A DNA stretch of 64,000 nucleotides, taken from NCBI GenBank assembly GCA_016177735.1, contig JACOUS010000039.1, positions 62,001 through 126,000 on the forward strand, in the 5' to 3' direction. Below the pieces are notes generated by a model. That model did not search any database. It saw only the letters and a program-made list of their open reading frames with translations, and was not told where the DNA came from. The position numbers and the translations under genes were made by a program. Of this stretch, positions 8,972 to 18,736 are shown one piece after another (within the stretch, counting starts at the first letter, position 1; each line of letters starts with the position of its first letter). The DNA is from Ignavibacteriales bacterium (GTDB lineage: Bacteria > Bacteroidota > Ignavibacteria > Ignavibacteriales > Melioribacteraceae).

Positions 8972-9896
8972 TAATTTCAATTTTGATAGGCTTAAAAATA
9001 GTCTAACAAAAACACGTGATAACATTTTAACGAAGATAAATGAAACGTTATCAGGGAAAGTAAAGATAGACGAAGTAACTTTAGAACAGCTTGAGGAAAC
9101 ATTAATATCAAGTGATATTGGAGCAAGTGTTTCTGAAGCAATAATTGAAAAGGCACGCAAGCTACTTGTAAATGAAAAGGATAGAAGCGTTGATAATATT
9201 AAAGAGCTAATCAAAAATGAGCTCTTATCTATTTTAAGAATGGGTTTGCAACAAAAGGATAAGGAAGAATTTTCATTTAGTAATAAGCCTTATGTTATTT
9301 TAATTATTGGGATTAACGGCTCCGGTAAAACAACGTCAATAGGTAAATTAGCACATAATTTTAAGAAGTCAGGCAACAATGTTATTATAGCTTCAGCAGA
9401 TACTTTTAGAGCTGCCGCTAATGACCAGTTACAAATTTGGGCAGATCGTGTCGGCGTTCCAATTGTAAAAGTTAACACGAAAGATCCTTCTGCTGTTGTT
9501 TACGAAGCTTTATCAATTGCTAAAAAAGATAATTATGATGTTGTACTTATTGATACCGCTGGAAGGCTTCATACCCAAAAGAATTTGATGGTTGAATTAA
9601 ACAAAATTAAAAATGTAATTAAAAAATTCGATGATGGTGCTCCAAACGAAACACTTCTAGTTCTTGATGGTAATTCGGGGCAAAATGCTTTGCAACAAGT
9701 TAAAGAATTCGAAAAATACACCGATATTACCGGTCTTATAATTACCAAATTAGATGGAACAACTAAAGGTGGAGTAGTTTTTCAAATAGTTACCGATAAG
9801 AAAATCCCAGTAAAATATATTGGTGTTGGTGAAAATGTTGAAGATCTGCAAGATTTCGAACCGTCACAGTACGTAGAAGCAATCTTTAATACATAA
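8958..9896 (+). CDS. ftsY: Signal recognition particle receptor FtsY
   Basis: 312 residues. It comprises the helical N domain and the GTPase G domain, without the long acidic A domain of E. coli. GTPase motifs are GINGSGKTT (G1), DTFRAAA (G2), DTAGR (G3) and TKLDGTTKGG (G4 region). It docks the SRP-ribosome complex at the membrane for co-translational insertion. Translation starts inside the end of pgsA, so the two are coupled. Confidence 0.95.
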   Translation: MKLFNNFNFDRLKNSLTKTRDNILTKINETLSGKVKIDEVTLEQLEETLISSDIGASVSEAIIEKARKLLVNEKDRSVDNIKELIKNELLSILRMGLQQKDKEEFSFSNKPYVILIIGINGSGKTTSIGKLAHNFKKSGNNVIIASADTFRAAANDQLQIWADRVGVPIVKVNTKDPSAVVYEALSIAKKDNYDVVLIDTAGRLHTQKNLMVELNKIKNVIKKFDDGAPNETLLVLDGNSGQNALQQVKEFEKYTDITGLIITKLDGTTKGGVVFQIVTDKKIPVKYIGVGENVEDLQDFEPSQYVEAIFNT

Positions 9897-9905
9897 GAAG
9901 TTGTT

Positions 9906-10109
9906 ATGTTTATAAAAAAAATAAGACCAAAAGAATTCCACTATGCAGCTCGATATTATGATCCGGAAAAAGATCCCGAGTTGAAAAAGAAAAAGAAATT
10001 TGATCTTAGAAGTAAGTCAAAATTAAAGAGGAAAAAGAAGGGCATATATTATTTATTAATTCTTTTATTCGTAGTTATTTATCTATACTTAACATTATCT
10101 TTTGGGTAA
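9906..10109 (+). CDS. Small basic tail-anchored hypothetical protein (67 aa)
   Basis: The N-terminal segment FHYAARYYDPEKDPEL is followed by a very lysine-rich stretch (residues 29-48) and a single C-terminal transmembrane helix. It starts 9 bases after ftsY. Similar small proteins next to ftsY or pgsA occur in related genomes as far as I recall, but no function is known. The charge pattern (positive cytosolic part, one helix) predicts an N-in membrane protein. Confidence 0.6.
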   Translation: MFIKKIRPKEFHYAARYYDPEKDPELKKKKKFDLRSKSKLKRKKKGIYYLLILLFVVIYLYLTLSFG

Positions 10110-10170
10110 TAAAATTTAGTTGACATAATATACATTATGCACGACTGCTGGATTTGTGAAAAGATTTAAC

Positions 10171-11019
10171 TTAGTACTTATAGAAACCCTCGCCGCTTTT
10201 TTTACCCAATTTACCAGCCGCTACCATCTTCTTTAACAATGGACATGGTCTGTATTTAGAATCATTGAAACCGTCGTATAAGACTTCCATAATTGATAAG
10301 CACACATCAAGACCGATATAATCCGCTAATGTTAATGGACCCATCGGGTGATTCATCCCAAGTTTCATTACTGTGTCAATATCTTCTGCACTTGCAACAC
10401 CTTCGTTCAAAGTAAAAATAGCTTCGTTGATCATCGGCATCAAAATTCTATTCGAGACAAAACCCGGATAGTCCTTAACTTCGACCGGTACTTTATCTAT
10501 TTTCAGAGTTAAATCTTTGATTGTTTGGAAGGTCTCATCTGATGTAGAATAACCGCGTATTATTTCAACTAATTTCATTACAGGAACAGGATTCATAAAA
10601 TGCATACCAATAAATTTCCCGGATCTGCTTTTGGGCGATAATTCAGTGATACTGATCGAAGATGTGTTTGTTGATAGAATGCACTCTTGCGATACTTTTT
10701 CTGTAATATCGGTCCAAATATTTTTTTTTACTTCCTTGCTTTCAAATACAGCCTCAATTACAAGATCAATATTTTCAGGTATGTTCTGATGTCCAACAAT
10801 CTTAACAATATTATTTAATGTAACTTCCTTTTGCAATTCGTTAAGTGTGCCCTTTTTTATTTGCCTATCAAGATTATTAGAAATAGTACCGATAGCTTTG
10901 TCAATTAGCTGAATGTTAGTATCGACTAAAAACACTGTGTAATCATGTTGAGCAAAGACATGCGCAATGCCATTACCCATTGTACCACTGCCGATGACGG
11001 CAATATTCTTAATTGCCAT
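10171..11019 (-). CDS. hbd: 3-hydroxybutyryl-CoA dehydrogenase
   Basis: 282 residues. The N-terminal Rossmann NAD site is GSGTMGNGIA at 10-19. The catalytic region holds HFMNPVPVMKLVEI, and the C-terminal 3-hydroxyacyl-CoA dehydrogenase domain has YPGFVSNR and HPMGPLTLADYIGLD. It oxidises L-3-hydroxyacyl-CoA (or reduces acetoacetyl-CoA) and acts in beta-oxidation or butyrate-type metabolism. It stands alone here without thiolase or crotonase partners. It is the 3'-most gene of the long minus-strand run. Confidence 0.93.
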   Translation of the reverse strand: MAIKNIAVIGSGTMGNGIAHVFAQHDYTVFLVDTNIQLIDKAIGTISNNLDRQIKKGTLNELQKEVTLNNIVKIVGHQNIPENIDLVIEAVFESKEVKKNIWTDITEKVSQECILSTNTSSISITELSPKSRSGKFIGMHFMNPVPVMKLVEIIRGYSTSDETFQTIKDLTLKIDKVPVEVKDYPGFVSNRILMPMINEAIFTLNEGVASAEDIDTVMKLGMNHPMGPLTLADYIGLDVCLSIMEVLYDGFNDSKYRPCPLLKKMVAAGKLGKKSGEGFYKY

Positions 11020-11058
11020 TTGAGTGCTCCAATTTTGTTTTATAGTTAAGAGTGATAT

Positions 11059-11895
11059 TTATTCTGATTCGAATGATAGACAACACTTTAGTTTACCGCA
11101 TGGACCGCTCAGCTTCCCCATGCTCGACAGAAGATTTTGTTCATTTGCTAATTGCGTGGTAATTTTTTTGAATGATGCAAGGAAAGAAATGCAACAGTAT
11201 TCTCTTCCGCAAGTGCCAACTCCGCCAATTTTTTTGGCTTCGTCACGGACTCCAATTTGTCTAAGTTCAATTCGTGTCTTAAATTCTGCTGCAAGATCTT
11301 TTGCGAGTTCTCGAAAATCTACTCTGCCATCTGCAGTGTAAAAGAAAAAGAGTTTTTTTCTATCAAACTGATAATGCACGCTCACCAATTTCATCGATAA
11401 ATTAAATTTGGCTATTGCTTTCTTGAAATGCGGCACTGCCCTTTCTTCATCTGTTAGGTTCTTGTGTAATTTTTCAATATCCTCGGCTGTAACTTTTCTT
11501 AATACCGTCGGCAACTCTTCTCCGAACAATCCTAAAGAATGTCTTTTCATTCGAACAATTTCACCGACAAGTTTTACGGTAGCAATTTCGTATGAATCCT
11601 CGTACTGGACGATGATTAAATCATCCGGGTAAAGTTGTAAATCATTCCTCACTTCGGAAAAGTTGCAGTTCAGCAATCCATGGCATTCTACTTCGATAAT
11701 ATTTCTCTTATCAATAGCTACATTTTTATCGCCATCACAAAAGCAATAAAAACAACTACTGGCATTACATCCGTGTTGATTTATTTTATTAACGATCTGT
11801 GATTCGAAGAGATTATTATAGTCACGCTCAATAATTTTTTTATCGGAAGGACAAACTGAATTACCATTTAAGTAGGATAAATCTATGTGGTACAA
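11059..11895 (-). CDS. ricT: PSP1-domain protein RicT (YaaT)
   Basis: 278 residues with the PSP1 C-terminal domain and many conserved cysteines: a CxxxxCFYCFC cluster near residue 40, then CGREYCC and, at the C-terminus, CGKLKCC. In Bacillus, RicT joins RicA and RicF in an Fe-S/FAD complex that affects RNase Y processing; the partners are not in this window. It lies 2 bases after holB, the same pairing seen in Firmicutes (yaaT next to holB), which supports the call. Confidence 0.88.
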   Translation of the reverse strand: MYHIDLSYLNGNSVCPSDKKIIERDYNNLFESQIVNKINQHGCNASSCFYCFCDGDKNVAIDKRNIIEVECHGLLNCNFSEVRNDLQLYPDDLIIVQYEDSYEIATVKLVGEIVRMKRHSLGLFGEELPTVLRKVTAEDIEKLHKNLTDEERAVPHFKKAIAKFNLSMKLVSVHYQFDRKKLFFFYTADGRVDFRELAKDLAAEFKTRIELRQIGVRDEAKKIGGVGTCGREYCCISFLASFKKITTQLANEQNLLSSMGKLSGPCGKLKCCLSFESE

Positions 11896-11897
11896 AA

Positions 11898-13013
11898 TTA
11901 TTTCCTAATTGATATAGAAGCTATTTCAAATATAAGGTTCAACAATAATACATTCAAGTTAAGATTTCTGTCGCAATAATCTTCGAGGACATCTAATCGA
12001 TTAAAAATTTCATATGTGTTAACTGAACTGAACTTTTGATTAAACTTCTCAATTGTGTCTCTGTACTGCCCAAAGTAATAATCAGCCGCACTGTTTCTAT
12101 TTTTTACAGTGTCGCTTATCCAAAACTTGATAAGTTTGATCAACAGCTTCAAATCTTCCGCAGATTTTGAACTCACTATGCCGGATAAATCTTTCTTTGC
12201 AGAATAAAATCTTTTAGCTAATGAATATCTCAATACCGAAATAACATCTGCCATCAACTTGTCGATATTTCTTTCACTCAATTCAATAGCAGTCTGTAGC
12301 GAGCCTTCTGAAAAGACAGATACTTTTTCAGCCTCAGCTTCATCAAAAGAATAAAATGAGATTAAATTTCTTTTAACTGCTTCCGCACTTAACGGTTCAA
12401 AATCCACTGCCCAGCATCGAGATTGAATTGTTGACAAGAGTTTGTTTTTATCTTTTGTTATCAGTACAAAAATTAATCCTTCAGGCGGTTCTTCCAGACT
12501 TTTAAGAAGAGCATTTTGAGATTGAGGATTCATTAATTCTGCTTCGCAAATGATCACGAAACGGAAAGGAATATCATCGTAATTTGTGCTCAGGAATTTT
12601 TTTATTTCTCTGATACTGCTAATCTTTATTGTGTTGGCATTTTCTAAAGATATTTTGTAGTAAGGATTTTGAATCTTCTTCTGCATTTCGCTTTGGATTG
12701 ATTGCAACTGCTCTTTTGATAATTTATCGGTGGAAGAATCTTCCGATGATTCTCCCCTTCCTCGTGGAAGCGGAATAACCAATTTAAGAAACGGTTCTTG
12801 AAGATTTGTAATTGCTTTGTGCGCGTGTTCTGCAGAATGTTTTTCGAAGCTCGAATAAAGAATTTTAGCAAACTGAATTGCCGTAAAAAATTTTCCAACG
12901 CCTTCGGGACCGGAAAAAATTAAGGCGTGTGGTACACGCCTTTTAATTATAAACTGTTCTAATATTTCTTTAGTTTTTTCTTGTTCTAATATACTATCCC
13001 ATAATAGATTCAT
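11898..13013 (-). CDS. holB: DNA polymerase III subunit delta prime
   Basis: 371 residues of the clamp-loader AAA+ family. The P-loop is degenerate, GPEGVGKF at 35-42 with Phe instead of Thr/Ser, as expected for a delta-prime subunit that need not hydrolyse ATP. Later motifs are ALLKSLEEPPEG (SRC-motif neighbourhood) and TIQSRCW. The four-cysteine zinc module of many DnaX/delta-prime proteins is absent and replaced by a serine/glutamate-rich insert at about 75-100. Genes on both sides are 2-12 bases away, so this is one transcript. Confidence 0.88.
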   Translation of the reverse strand: MNLLWDSILEQEKTKEILEQFIIKRRVPHALIFSGPEGVGKFFTAIQFAKILYSSFEKHSAEHAHKAITNLQEPFLKLVIPLPRGRGESSEDSSTDKLSKEQLQSIQSEMQKKIQNPYYKISLENANTIKISSIREIKKFLSTNYDDIPFRFVIICEAELMNPQSQNALLKSLEEPPEGLIFVLITKDKNKLLSTIQSRCWAVDFEPLSAEAVKRNLISFYSFDEAEAEKVSVFSEGSLQTAIELSERNIDKLMADVISVLRYSLAKRFYSAKKDLSGIVSSKSAEDLKLLIKLIKFWISDTVKNRNSAADYYFGQYRDTIEKFNQKFSSVNTYEIFNRLDVLEDYCDRNLNLNVLLLNLIFEIASISIRK

Positions 13014-13025
13014 TCAGCAGCCGCA

Positions 13026-13256
13026 TTAAGATTTAAACTCATCATCATCACTGTAGAAGAAATCTTCATCGCTTGGGTAATCAGGCCAAATATCCTCGAT
13101 TGTTTCATATGGTTCATCGGAATCTTCGAGCTCCTGAAGATTTTCTACTACTTCTAACGGAGCTCCAATTCTTTCGGCGTAATCTATTAATTCTTCTTTT
13201 GTTGCTGGCCAAGGAGCGTCATCTAAATAGGATGCTAATTCGACGGTCCAAATCAT
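13026..13256 (-). CDS. DUF2795 domain protein
   Basis: A 76-residue protein. WPATKEELIDYAERIGAPLE with NLQEL matches the DUF2795 fold, small helical proteins of unknown function. The C-terminal third is strongly acidic (DYPSDEDFFYSDDDEF). It sits between an M23 peptidase and holB, in the same direction and closely spaced. GGAGAAAA lies just upstream of the ATG as ribosome-binding site. Confidence 0.8.
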   Translation of the reverse strand: MIWTVELASYLDDAPWPATKEELIDYAERIGAPLEVVENLQELEDSDEPYETIEDIWPDYPSDEDFFYSDDDEFKS

Positions 13257-13280
13257 ATTTTTTTCTCCTGAATAGGTTTT

Positions 13281-14204
13281 TTATTTTTTGACTATTTCGA
13301 AAAGATCAACGTCGTCATAAATAAAATTTGACGGATTGAGTGCAATACCTTCGTGACGTACTTCGTAATGCAAATGCGGACCGGTTGTGAGTGAGCCGGT
13401 GTTTCCTGAATATGCAACCAAGTCACCCCTCTTTAAAATTTGACCTTGCTTAACAACTATACTGCTTAGATGCGCATAAATTGTTTTATAGCCGAAGCCA
13501 TGGTCAATTTCTAAAGTTACTCCGAAACCTCCTCTTCTGCCAACAAACTCAACAATTCCGCCGCCGGGTGTGTAAACTTTTGTACCAACGTCTGTGATAA
13601 TATCTACGCCATTGTGCATCCTTCTAATTTTTAGAATAGGATGCAAACGCATTCCAAAATCATCAGCCAATCTGCCGGTACATGGTTTTATTGCCGGAAG
13701 CGATGAGTATAATTTTTCATTTGCCTTAAAAGTATTCTCTATTTCTTCGTAATTGTTTTTTTCCAAACCAATTTTTTGAGACACTCTATTTATATAGGAA
13801 GTCAGCTCTTCAAGTTTATTTGATATTTCAGACGGTGTAGAATTTTTTATTGGAATAAATGCCTCACCGCCGGTACCGTACAAATCACCGTTCTCTTTCG
13901 GTTCGAGATTAGCCGCCAATCTTAATTCACGACTCTTTTCCGATAGCACACTTATTCTTTTATCAAGTGCTTGATACTTTTCATACATCTGATCGAACTG
14001 TTCTTTCAGTTGAGCATTCATTTTTCTTAAAGATTTTACTTCGGAATCCGGATTTATAAATTCATTAAAGACGAGAAAAGTTCCAAAAAGGAAGAAAGAG
14101 ATAAGCACTGAAAAGAAAATGACAAGAAATACGAATTTCTTATAGAAATTCCGTATCTCCACAAATTTCAGCTTAGTTTTTGAAAAGTAGTAAAATTTTC
14201 TCAT
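13281..14204 (-). CDS. M23 family metallopeptidase (cell-wall endopeptidase)
   Basis: About 307 residues. A short cytosolic segment and one transmembrane anchor (FVFLVIFFSVLISFFLF) are followed by a periplasmic coiled-coil region (about 60-110). The C-terminal LytM/M23 domain has metal ligands in RMHNGVDI and HLHYEVRH, and AHLSSIVV between them. Such proteins cleave peptidoglycan cross-links or regulate amidases. The ATG at 14204 gives the start MRKFYYFSKTKLKFVEI; an in-frame ATG 24 bases earlier is less likely. All zinc ligands appear present, so it should be catalytic. Confidence 0.88.
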   Translation of the reverse strand: MRKFYYFSKTKLKFVEIRNFYKKFVFLVIFFSVLISFFLFGTFLVFNEFINPDSEVKSLRKMNAQLKEQFDQMYEKYQALDKRISVLSEKSRELRLAANLEPKENGDLYGTGGEAFIPIKNSTPSEISNKLEELTSYINRVSQKIGLEKNNYEEIENTFKANEKLYSSLPAIKPCTGRLADDFGMRLHPILKIRRMHNGVDIITDVGTKVYTPGGGIVEFVGRRGGFGVTLEIDHGFGYKTIYAHLSSIVVKQGQILKRGDLVAYSGNTGSLTTGPHLHYEVRHEGIALNPSNFIYDDVDLFEIVKK

Positions 14205-14267
14205 ATCAATGTGGTGCGAAAATAACAAATGAATCCGCCGGTGTCAAGGAGCTACCGTGCAAAAATT

Positions 14268-15278
14268 TTATTCAAAATCATGCTCGAAATAATCGATCGA
14301 GCGGTTAATTTCTTTGCTTTTTTGCTGTATTTTCATCGTTATTCTGTCTTGCAAAACCATTGCGGCATCGTAGCCATAATGCTTCAATAAATAATTTAGT
14401 GCCATCACCTCGGAAATAACCGTAATATTTTTGCCGGGAATAATCGGAAGCTTAACATACGGTATTTCTACATCCATTACGGATATTGTCTGGCTGTCAA
14501 GTCCTGTCCTTGTGTATTCGGAATTCTCATTCCAAATTTCGAGTTCAATAATTACTTCCAATCTTTTTTGGTAGCGGATTGCACGCACGCCAAACATACT
14601 TCGCACATCAATTATTCCGATTCCCCTCAACTCCATAAAATGTTTTACCAAATCGGTGCCGGAGCCCATTAAAATTCCCTCACCCTTTTTGGTAAAGATC
14701 ACTACATCATCTGCAACAAGCCGGTGTCCTCTTTCAACAAGATCCAAAGCAACTTCGCTCTTCCCTATTCCGGATTTTCCGACAAACAACATTCCCACTC
14801 CGTAAACATCAACAAAAGATCCGTGCATCGATAGACGCGGTGATAATTGATCGTCCAAAAAATCGCTGACCAGATAAATCAATTTTGTGGATGAATAAAC
14901 AGAACCAAACACCGGAATTTTGTGTGCGTTGGCAAGCTCGGTCATTTCCGGCGTTGGCTTATTGTTATTGGTTATTACCAAACAAGGAATATCATATTTA
15001 AAAATAGTTTCTAATGATTTTATTCGTTCACTTTTGTTTAGATTTCTCAAATAGCGCATTTCAGTATTACCGAAAACTTGAACGCGGCTGTAAGAAAATA
15101 GTTCGAGAAATCCTGCTAACGGCAAACCGGGTCGGTGTAAATTTTGATCTTTGATTTCCCGCTCAAAGCCTACTTGATCACTCAGCAGTTTTACTTTAAA
15201 ACGCTCTTTAATACTATTATAGAAGAATTCTACCGTGATGCTGTTCTTTTTAGTAATATTCTTCTCATCAATCTTCAT
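14268..15278 (-). CDS. hprK: HPr kinase/phosphorylase
   Basis: 336 residues. His152 in HGSFVDVYG precedes the P-loop GKSGIGKS at 167-174 and VADD. The family signature GIGIIDVRSMFGV and a C-terminal helical tail follow. The enzyme phosphorylates and dephosphorylates Ser46 of HPr, whose gene lies at 59 kb in this window with Ser46 intact. The start overlaps the hpf stop by 4 bases (ATGA). No PTS permease is nearby, so the system is probably regulatory. Confidence 0.95.
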   Translation of the reverse strand: MKIDEKNITKKNSITVEFFYNSIKERFKVKLLSDQVGFEREIKDQNLHRPGLPLAGFLELFSYSRVQVFGNTEMRYLRNLNKSERIKSLETIFKYDIPCLVITNNNKPTPEMTELANAHKIPVFGSVYSSTKLIYLVSDFLDDQLSPRLSMHGSFVDVYGVGMLFVGKSGIGKSEVALDLVERGHRLVADDVVIFTKKGEGILMGSGTDLVKHFMELRGIGIIDVRSMFGVRAIRYQKRLEVIIELEIWNENSEYTRTGLDSQTISVMDVEIPYVKLPIIPGKNITVISEVMALNYLLKHYGYDAAMVLQDRITMKIQQKSKEINRSIDYFEHDFE

Positions 15279-15580
15279 GATTTTTTCCTTGCAATGAGTT
15301 TGGTTTTTACTTTGGTCAACTGCCGAACAATTTTTTCGATTGCGGCGCCGACCGATTTTTCAAATTCATCACTTGAATGTGAAACTGATATTGTTTTACC
15401 CGGAATGGTAACAACTATTTCTGCTGTTTTGATGCTGTCCGCTACATGTGTAAAACTTAGGATAACATCTGCATCCATAATTTGATCGTTGTAGCGTTCC
15501 AATCCTTTCATCTCGGATTTGATGAAATCTTTTAAGGAATCTTTTGCTCTAAATTTGCGTGATGTTATTTTGATATTCAT
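15275..15580 (-). CDS. hpf: Ribosome hibernation-promoting factor (HPF/RaiA, short form)
   Basis: 101 residues. MNIKITSRKFRAKDSLKDFI at the N-terminus, with the central IVVTIPGKTISV, matches the HPF/YfiA beta-alpha fold that binds the small ribosomal subunit and silences ribosomes in stationary phase. It lacks the C-terminal dimerisation domain of long HPF. It is coupled by 4-base overlaps to both the recombinase upstream and hprK downstream, an arrangement like the rpoN-hpf-pts clusters of other bacteria. Confidence 0.9.
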   Translation of the reverse strand: MNIKITSRKFRAKDSLKDFIKSEMKGLERYNDQIMDADVILSFTHVADSIKTAEIVVTIPGKTISVSHSSDEFEKSVGAAIEKIVRQLTKVKTKLIARKKS

Positions 15581-16488
15581 AACGACTCCTCTTGTGATTT
15601 TGGATGTGCCTTTTTATATGATTTCTTCAACCGTTCAATGCTAACATGTGTATAAATTTGAGTGGTTGATAAATTTTCGTGACCAAGAATTTCTTTGACT
15701 GCCATTAGATCAGCATCCCGATCAAGCATGTGTGTTGCTGCACTATGACGAAGTATGTGCGGACTCTTCTTTTCAATATCAGAAACTCTTGAAAGATATT
15801 TCTTTACAATCGAATAAACTTGATGACGTGTTATTCTTTCATTATTCGAATAAAGAAGAAGCGGATTACCATGATGCGAATTTTCCAAAGAATTAATATA
15901 GTCTTCAATAATCGATTTGGATTTTTTGCCTAATGGAACAATCCTTGTCTTCGAACCTTTACCGAATACACGAATATTCATTCCGCTCAAATCAATATCT
16001 CCAATATTCAAACCGCACAATTCGGATACACGTAATGCGCATCCGTATAATAATTCAAAAATGGCTTTGTTTCTCTTGCTGCAATCATTTTCGTTTTCTT
16101 CATCTATCAATCTATAAATTTCTAAAAAAGAATCAAGACTTATTGTTTCCGGTAGTTTTCTTTTAAACTTTGGATTCGGAATCTTTTTGACGGGACTTTG
16201 TTCGATCAGGTTATTTCTAACTGAAAAATTGAATAATCTTCTAATCGCAGAAAGTTTTCGGGAGATTGAATTTTTTGCTAATTCTTTTTCGTGAAGATAT
16301 TTCAGATGAAGGAGGATAATATTTTTTTTGACCAATCTGATATCATCGATATTGTGTTCGGTACAAAAATCTAAAAAATCTCTTAGATCACGTCCGTAAG
16401 CTTCGAGCGTATTTGCAGAAGCTCTACTTACACCGGAAAGTTCAGTAATTGCCATGCGGATAACTTCTTCTAAGTTATATTTATTCAT
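15577..16488 (-). CDS. xerC: Tyrosine recombinase XerC/XerD
   Basis: 303 residues. The N-terminal SAM-like core-binding domain (about 1-95) is followed by the catalytic domain. It has Arg in ALRVSELCGL, then HILRHSAATHML, HENLSTTQIYTH with the C-terminal catalytic tyrosine. It resolves chromosome dimers at dif or acts as integrase-like recombinase. No partner gene or dif site is visible here, so XerC versus XerD versus a single-enzyme XerH/XerS-type system cannot be decided. The housekeeping context argues against a mobile integrase. Confidence 0.88.
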   Translation of the reverse strand: MNKYNLEEVIRMAITELSGVSRASANTLEAYGRDLRDFLDFCTEHNIDDIRLVKKNIILLHLKYLHEKELAKNSISRKLSAIRRLFNFSVRNNLIEQSPVKKIPNPKFKRKLPETISLDSFLEIYRLIDEENENDCSKRNKAIFELLYGCALRVSELCGLNIGDIDLSGMNIRVFGKGSKTRIVPLGKKSKSIIEDYINSLENSHHGNPLLLYSNNERITRHQVYSIVKKYLSRVSDIEKKSPHILRHSAATHMLDRDADLMAVKEILGHENLSTTQIYTHVSIERLKKSYKKAHPKSQEESL

Positions 16489-16515
16489 TTCGTATCCGCA
16501 GTTTATTTGAAATGA

Positions 16516-18726
16516 TTAATATTCTTCTTCAGTAACAGCCGGTTCTTCAGCTTTCGGAAGCTTCCATGTTGCGTAATCGCAGTCGGGATATCTATTGCAT
16601 CCGAAAAATATTCTTTTCTTTTTTGTTCTGCGAGGAACAAGTTCACCTTGATTACACTGTGGGCAGGTAATTCCGGTTGAAATAATTTTGGTGAAATCAC
16701 AATCGGGATATTTTTCACAACCGATAAATCTGCCGAATTTTCCTTCGCGGTAAACTGTTCTCGACCCGCATTTCGGGCATTCTTCGCCTGTATATTCCGG
16801 CTCGTTGCTAGCCCCGCTAATCTCTTTCAACGACTTAATGTTTTTACATTCGGGATAGTTAGTGCACGCCAAAAATTTGCCGTAGCGCCCTACTTTTATA
16901 TCCATATCCGAACCGCATTTATCGCATTTAATCTTTTCGAGTTTGTCTTCAACTTCTTTCAGGGACTTTGAAAACGGATCGTAAAAATCATTCAGCACTT
17001 GCAAATAACCGATTTCACCTTCTGCTATCAAATCAAGCTCACCTTCCATCTTTGCGGTGAAGTTGACATTAAATATATCGGGGAAATTTTTTACGAGAAT
17101 GGCACTTACTTTTTTGCCCAATTCGGTTGGGCACAATTTTCTGTCAATCTGTTCAACATATTTCCGGTCGATAATTGTACCAACAATCATTGCATAAGTA
17201 CTTGGTCTTCCGATTCCGTTGCTTTCCAATTCTTTGATGAGCGTACTTTCAGTATATCGTGGCGGCGGTTTGGTAAAATGCTGATTTGGTGTTAACTCGT
17301 TCAATTTTAATTTTTGTTCCAATTGCAGACCGGCTGGAATTTTTCCGTTTCCGTTTTCATCATTTGCATCTTCGGATGTCTCATCATACAATTTCTGGAA
17401 ACCATCGAACAGCACAGCAGTACCCGAAGCGCGGAAAACATATTCATCGGTTTTAATACTTACTGTCGTTGTCTCCAATTTTGCGGCTTCCATCTGGCAC
17501 GCAATAAATCTTTTCCAGATCAACTCATATAGTTTGAATTGCGCTTCATCGAGATACGGCTTTACAAATTCAGGGGTCAACGATAAAGAAGTCGGTCTAA
17601 TTGCCTCGTGTGCATCCTGAACATTTTTCTTTTTCTGATCAAAGACTCTCGGTTTTTCAGGCAAATAATCCGATCCATAATTACCGGCAATAAAATTTCT
17701 CGTATCGGAAACGATTTCTTCGCTCAAACGTGTGGAATCTGTCCTCATGTAAGTAATCAATCCGGTTACTCCTTCGCCGCCGATCTCAATTCCTTCGTAC
17801 AAATTTTGTGCAATCATCATTGTGCGGCGCGGTCGGAATCTTAATTTTCTCGAAGCTTCTACTTGCAGTGTACTCGTTATAAACGGAGGGTACGGATTTC
17901 TTCTTGTCTCTCTTTTGTTGAGATCGGAAATAAAAAAATCTTTTTTGTTTTTGATAATCTCAACAATCTTATTTGCAATATCTGCGGTTGTTATTGCGTA
18001 ATTACTTTTTAGAAATTGCTCCAATTCCTCTTTGGTCATATTCGGCTTGGGAAGAATCTTAATCTGCTTTCCGTTTACCTCGTAAAGTTTTGCGCGGAAT
18101 TCTTCTCCCTTATCGGTAACAAAAACAGCAACAATTGACCAATATTCCGTTGCGACAAATTTATCAATCTCTTCTTCGCGTTCGCAGATCAATCGTAACG
18201 CAACCGATTGAACTCTTCCGGCAGACAATGAACTTCCGTACGATTCGATAACCGCTTTCCATAAAAACGGACTAACCTGATAGCCGATAATTCTATCCAT
18301 CACGCGCCTTGCACGTTGTGATGTTACAAGATGTTCATCAATTTTAATCGGCTGCTGCAGCGCGTTGTTCACAGCCTTTTTTGTAATTTCATTAAACAAA
18401 ACACGTTGAATTTTCTTCTTCTGATTTTCATCGAGAATATCAACAACATCCTGAGCAATAGCTTCGCCTTCGCGGTCGGGGTCGGTTGCTACGTAAATAT
18501 TTTCTGCTTTGGACGCCAAGCTTTTTATCTTCTTCACCACATCACTTTTGCCGCGTATCGTAACCAAGTTTGGTTTGAATTCTTTTTCAATATCAATACC
18601 AAGTTTTGTTTTCGGCAAATTTTTTATATGACCGACTGTAGCTTCTACAACATATTTACTGCCGACATATTTATTAATGGTTTTTGCTTTGGAGGGTGAC
18701 TCCACAAGAATAAGATTTTTGCTCAT
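16516..18726 (-). CDS. topA: DNA topoisomerase I
   Basis: 736 residues of type IA topoisomerase. The N-terminal TOPRIM domain has VESPSKAKT and DPDREGEAIA. The active-site tyrosine lies in GLITYMRTDSTRLS at about residue 310. GIGRPSTYA is further on. Three C-terminal four-cysteine zinc fingers begin CDKCGSD, CPKCGSR and CPQCNQG, each with CxxYPxC. It relaxes negative supercoils. The zinc-finger number and total length are typical. Confidence 0.96.
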   Translation of the reverse strand: MSKNLILVESPSKAKTINKYVGSKYVVEATVGHIKNLPKTKLGIDIEKEFKPNLVTIRGKSDVVKKIKSLASKAENIYVATDPDREGEAIAQDVVDILDENQKKKIQRVLFNEITKKAVNNALQQPIKIDEHLVTSQRARRVMDRIIGYQVSPFLWKAVIESYGSSLSAGRVQSVALRLICEREEEIDKFVATEYWSIVAVFVTDKGEEFRAKLYEVNGKQIKILPKPNMTKEELEQFLKSNYAITTADIANKIVEIIKNKKDFFISDLNKRETRRNPYPPFITSTLQVEASRKLRFRPRRTMMIAQNLYEGIEIGGEGVTGLITYMRTDSTRLSEEIVSDTRNFIAGNYGSDYLPEKPRVFDQKKKNVQDAHEAIRPTSLSLTPEFVKPYLDEAQFKLYELIWKRFIACQMEAAKLETTTVSIKTDEYVFRASGTAVLFDGFQKLYDETSEDANDENGNGKIPAGLQLEQKLKLNELTPNQHFTKPPPRYTESTLIKELESNGIGRPSTYAMIVGTIIDRKYVEQIDRKLCPTELGKKVSAILVKNFPDIFNVNFTAKMEGELDLIAEGEIGYLQVLNDFYDPFSKSLKEVEDKLEKIKCDKCGSDMDIKVGRYGKFLACTNYPECKNIKSLKEISGASNEPEYTGEECPKCGSRTVYREGKFGRFIGCEKYPDCDFTKIISTGITCPQCNQGELVPRRTKKKRIFFGCNRYPDCDYATWKLPKAEEPAVTEEEY

Positions 18727-18736
18727 TTAACCACCG

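Noticed and set aside
10110-10170. TTGACA followed by TATAAT-like sequence between the ftsY cluster and hbd
   Set aside because: The two boxes are almost touching rather than 16-18 bases apart, and both neighbouring genes end here, so a promoter is not expected.
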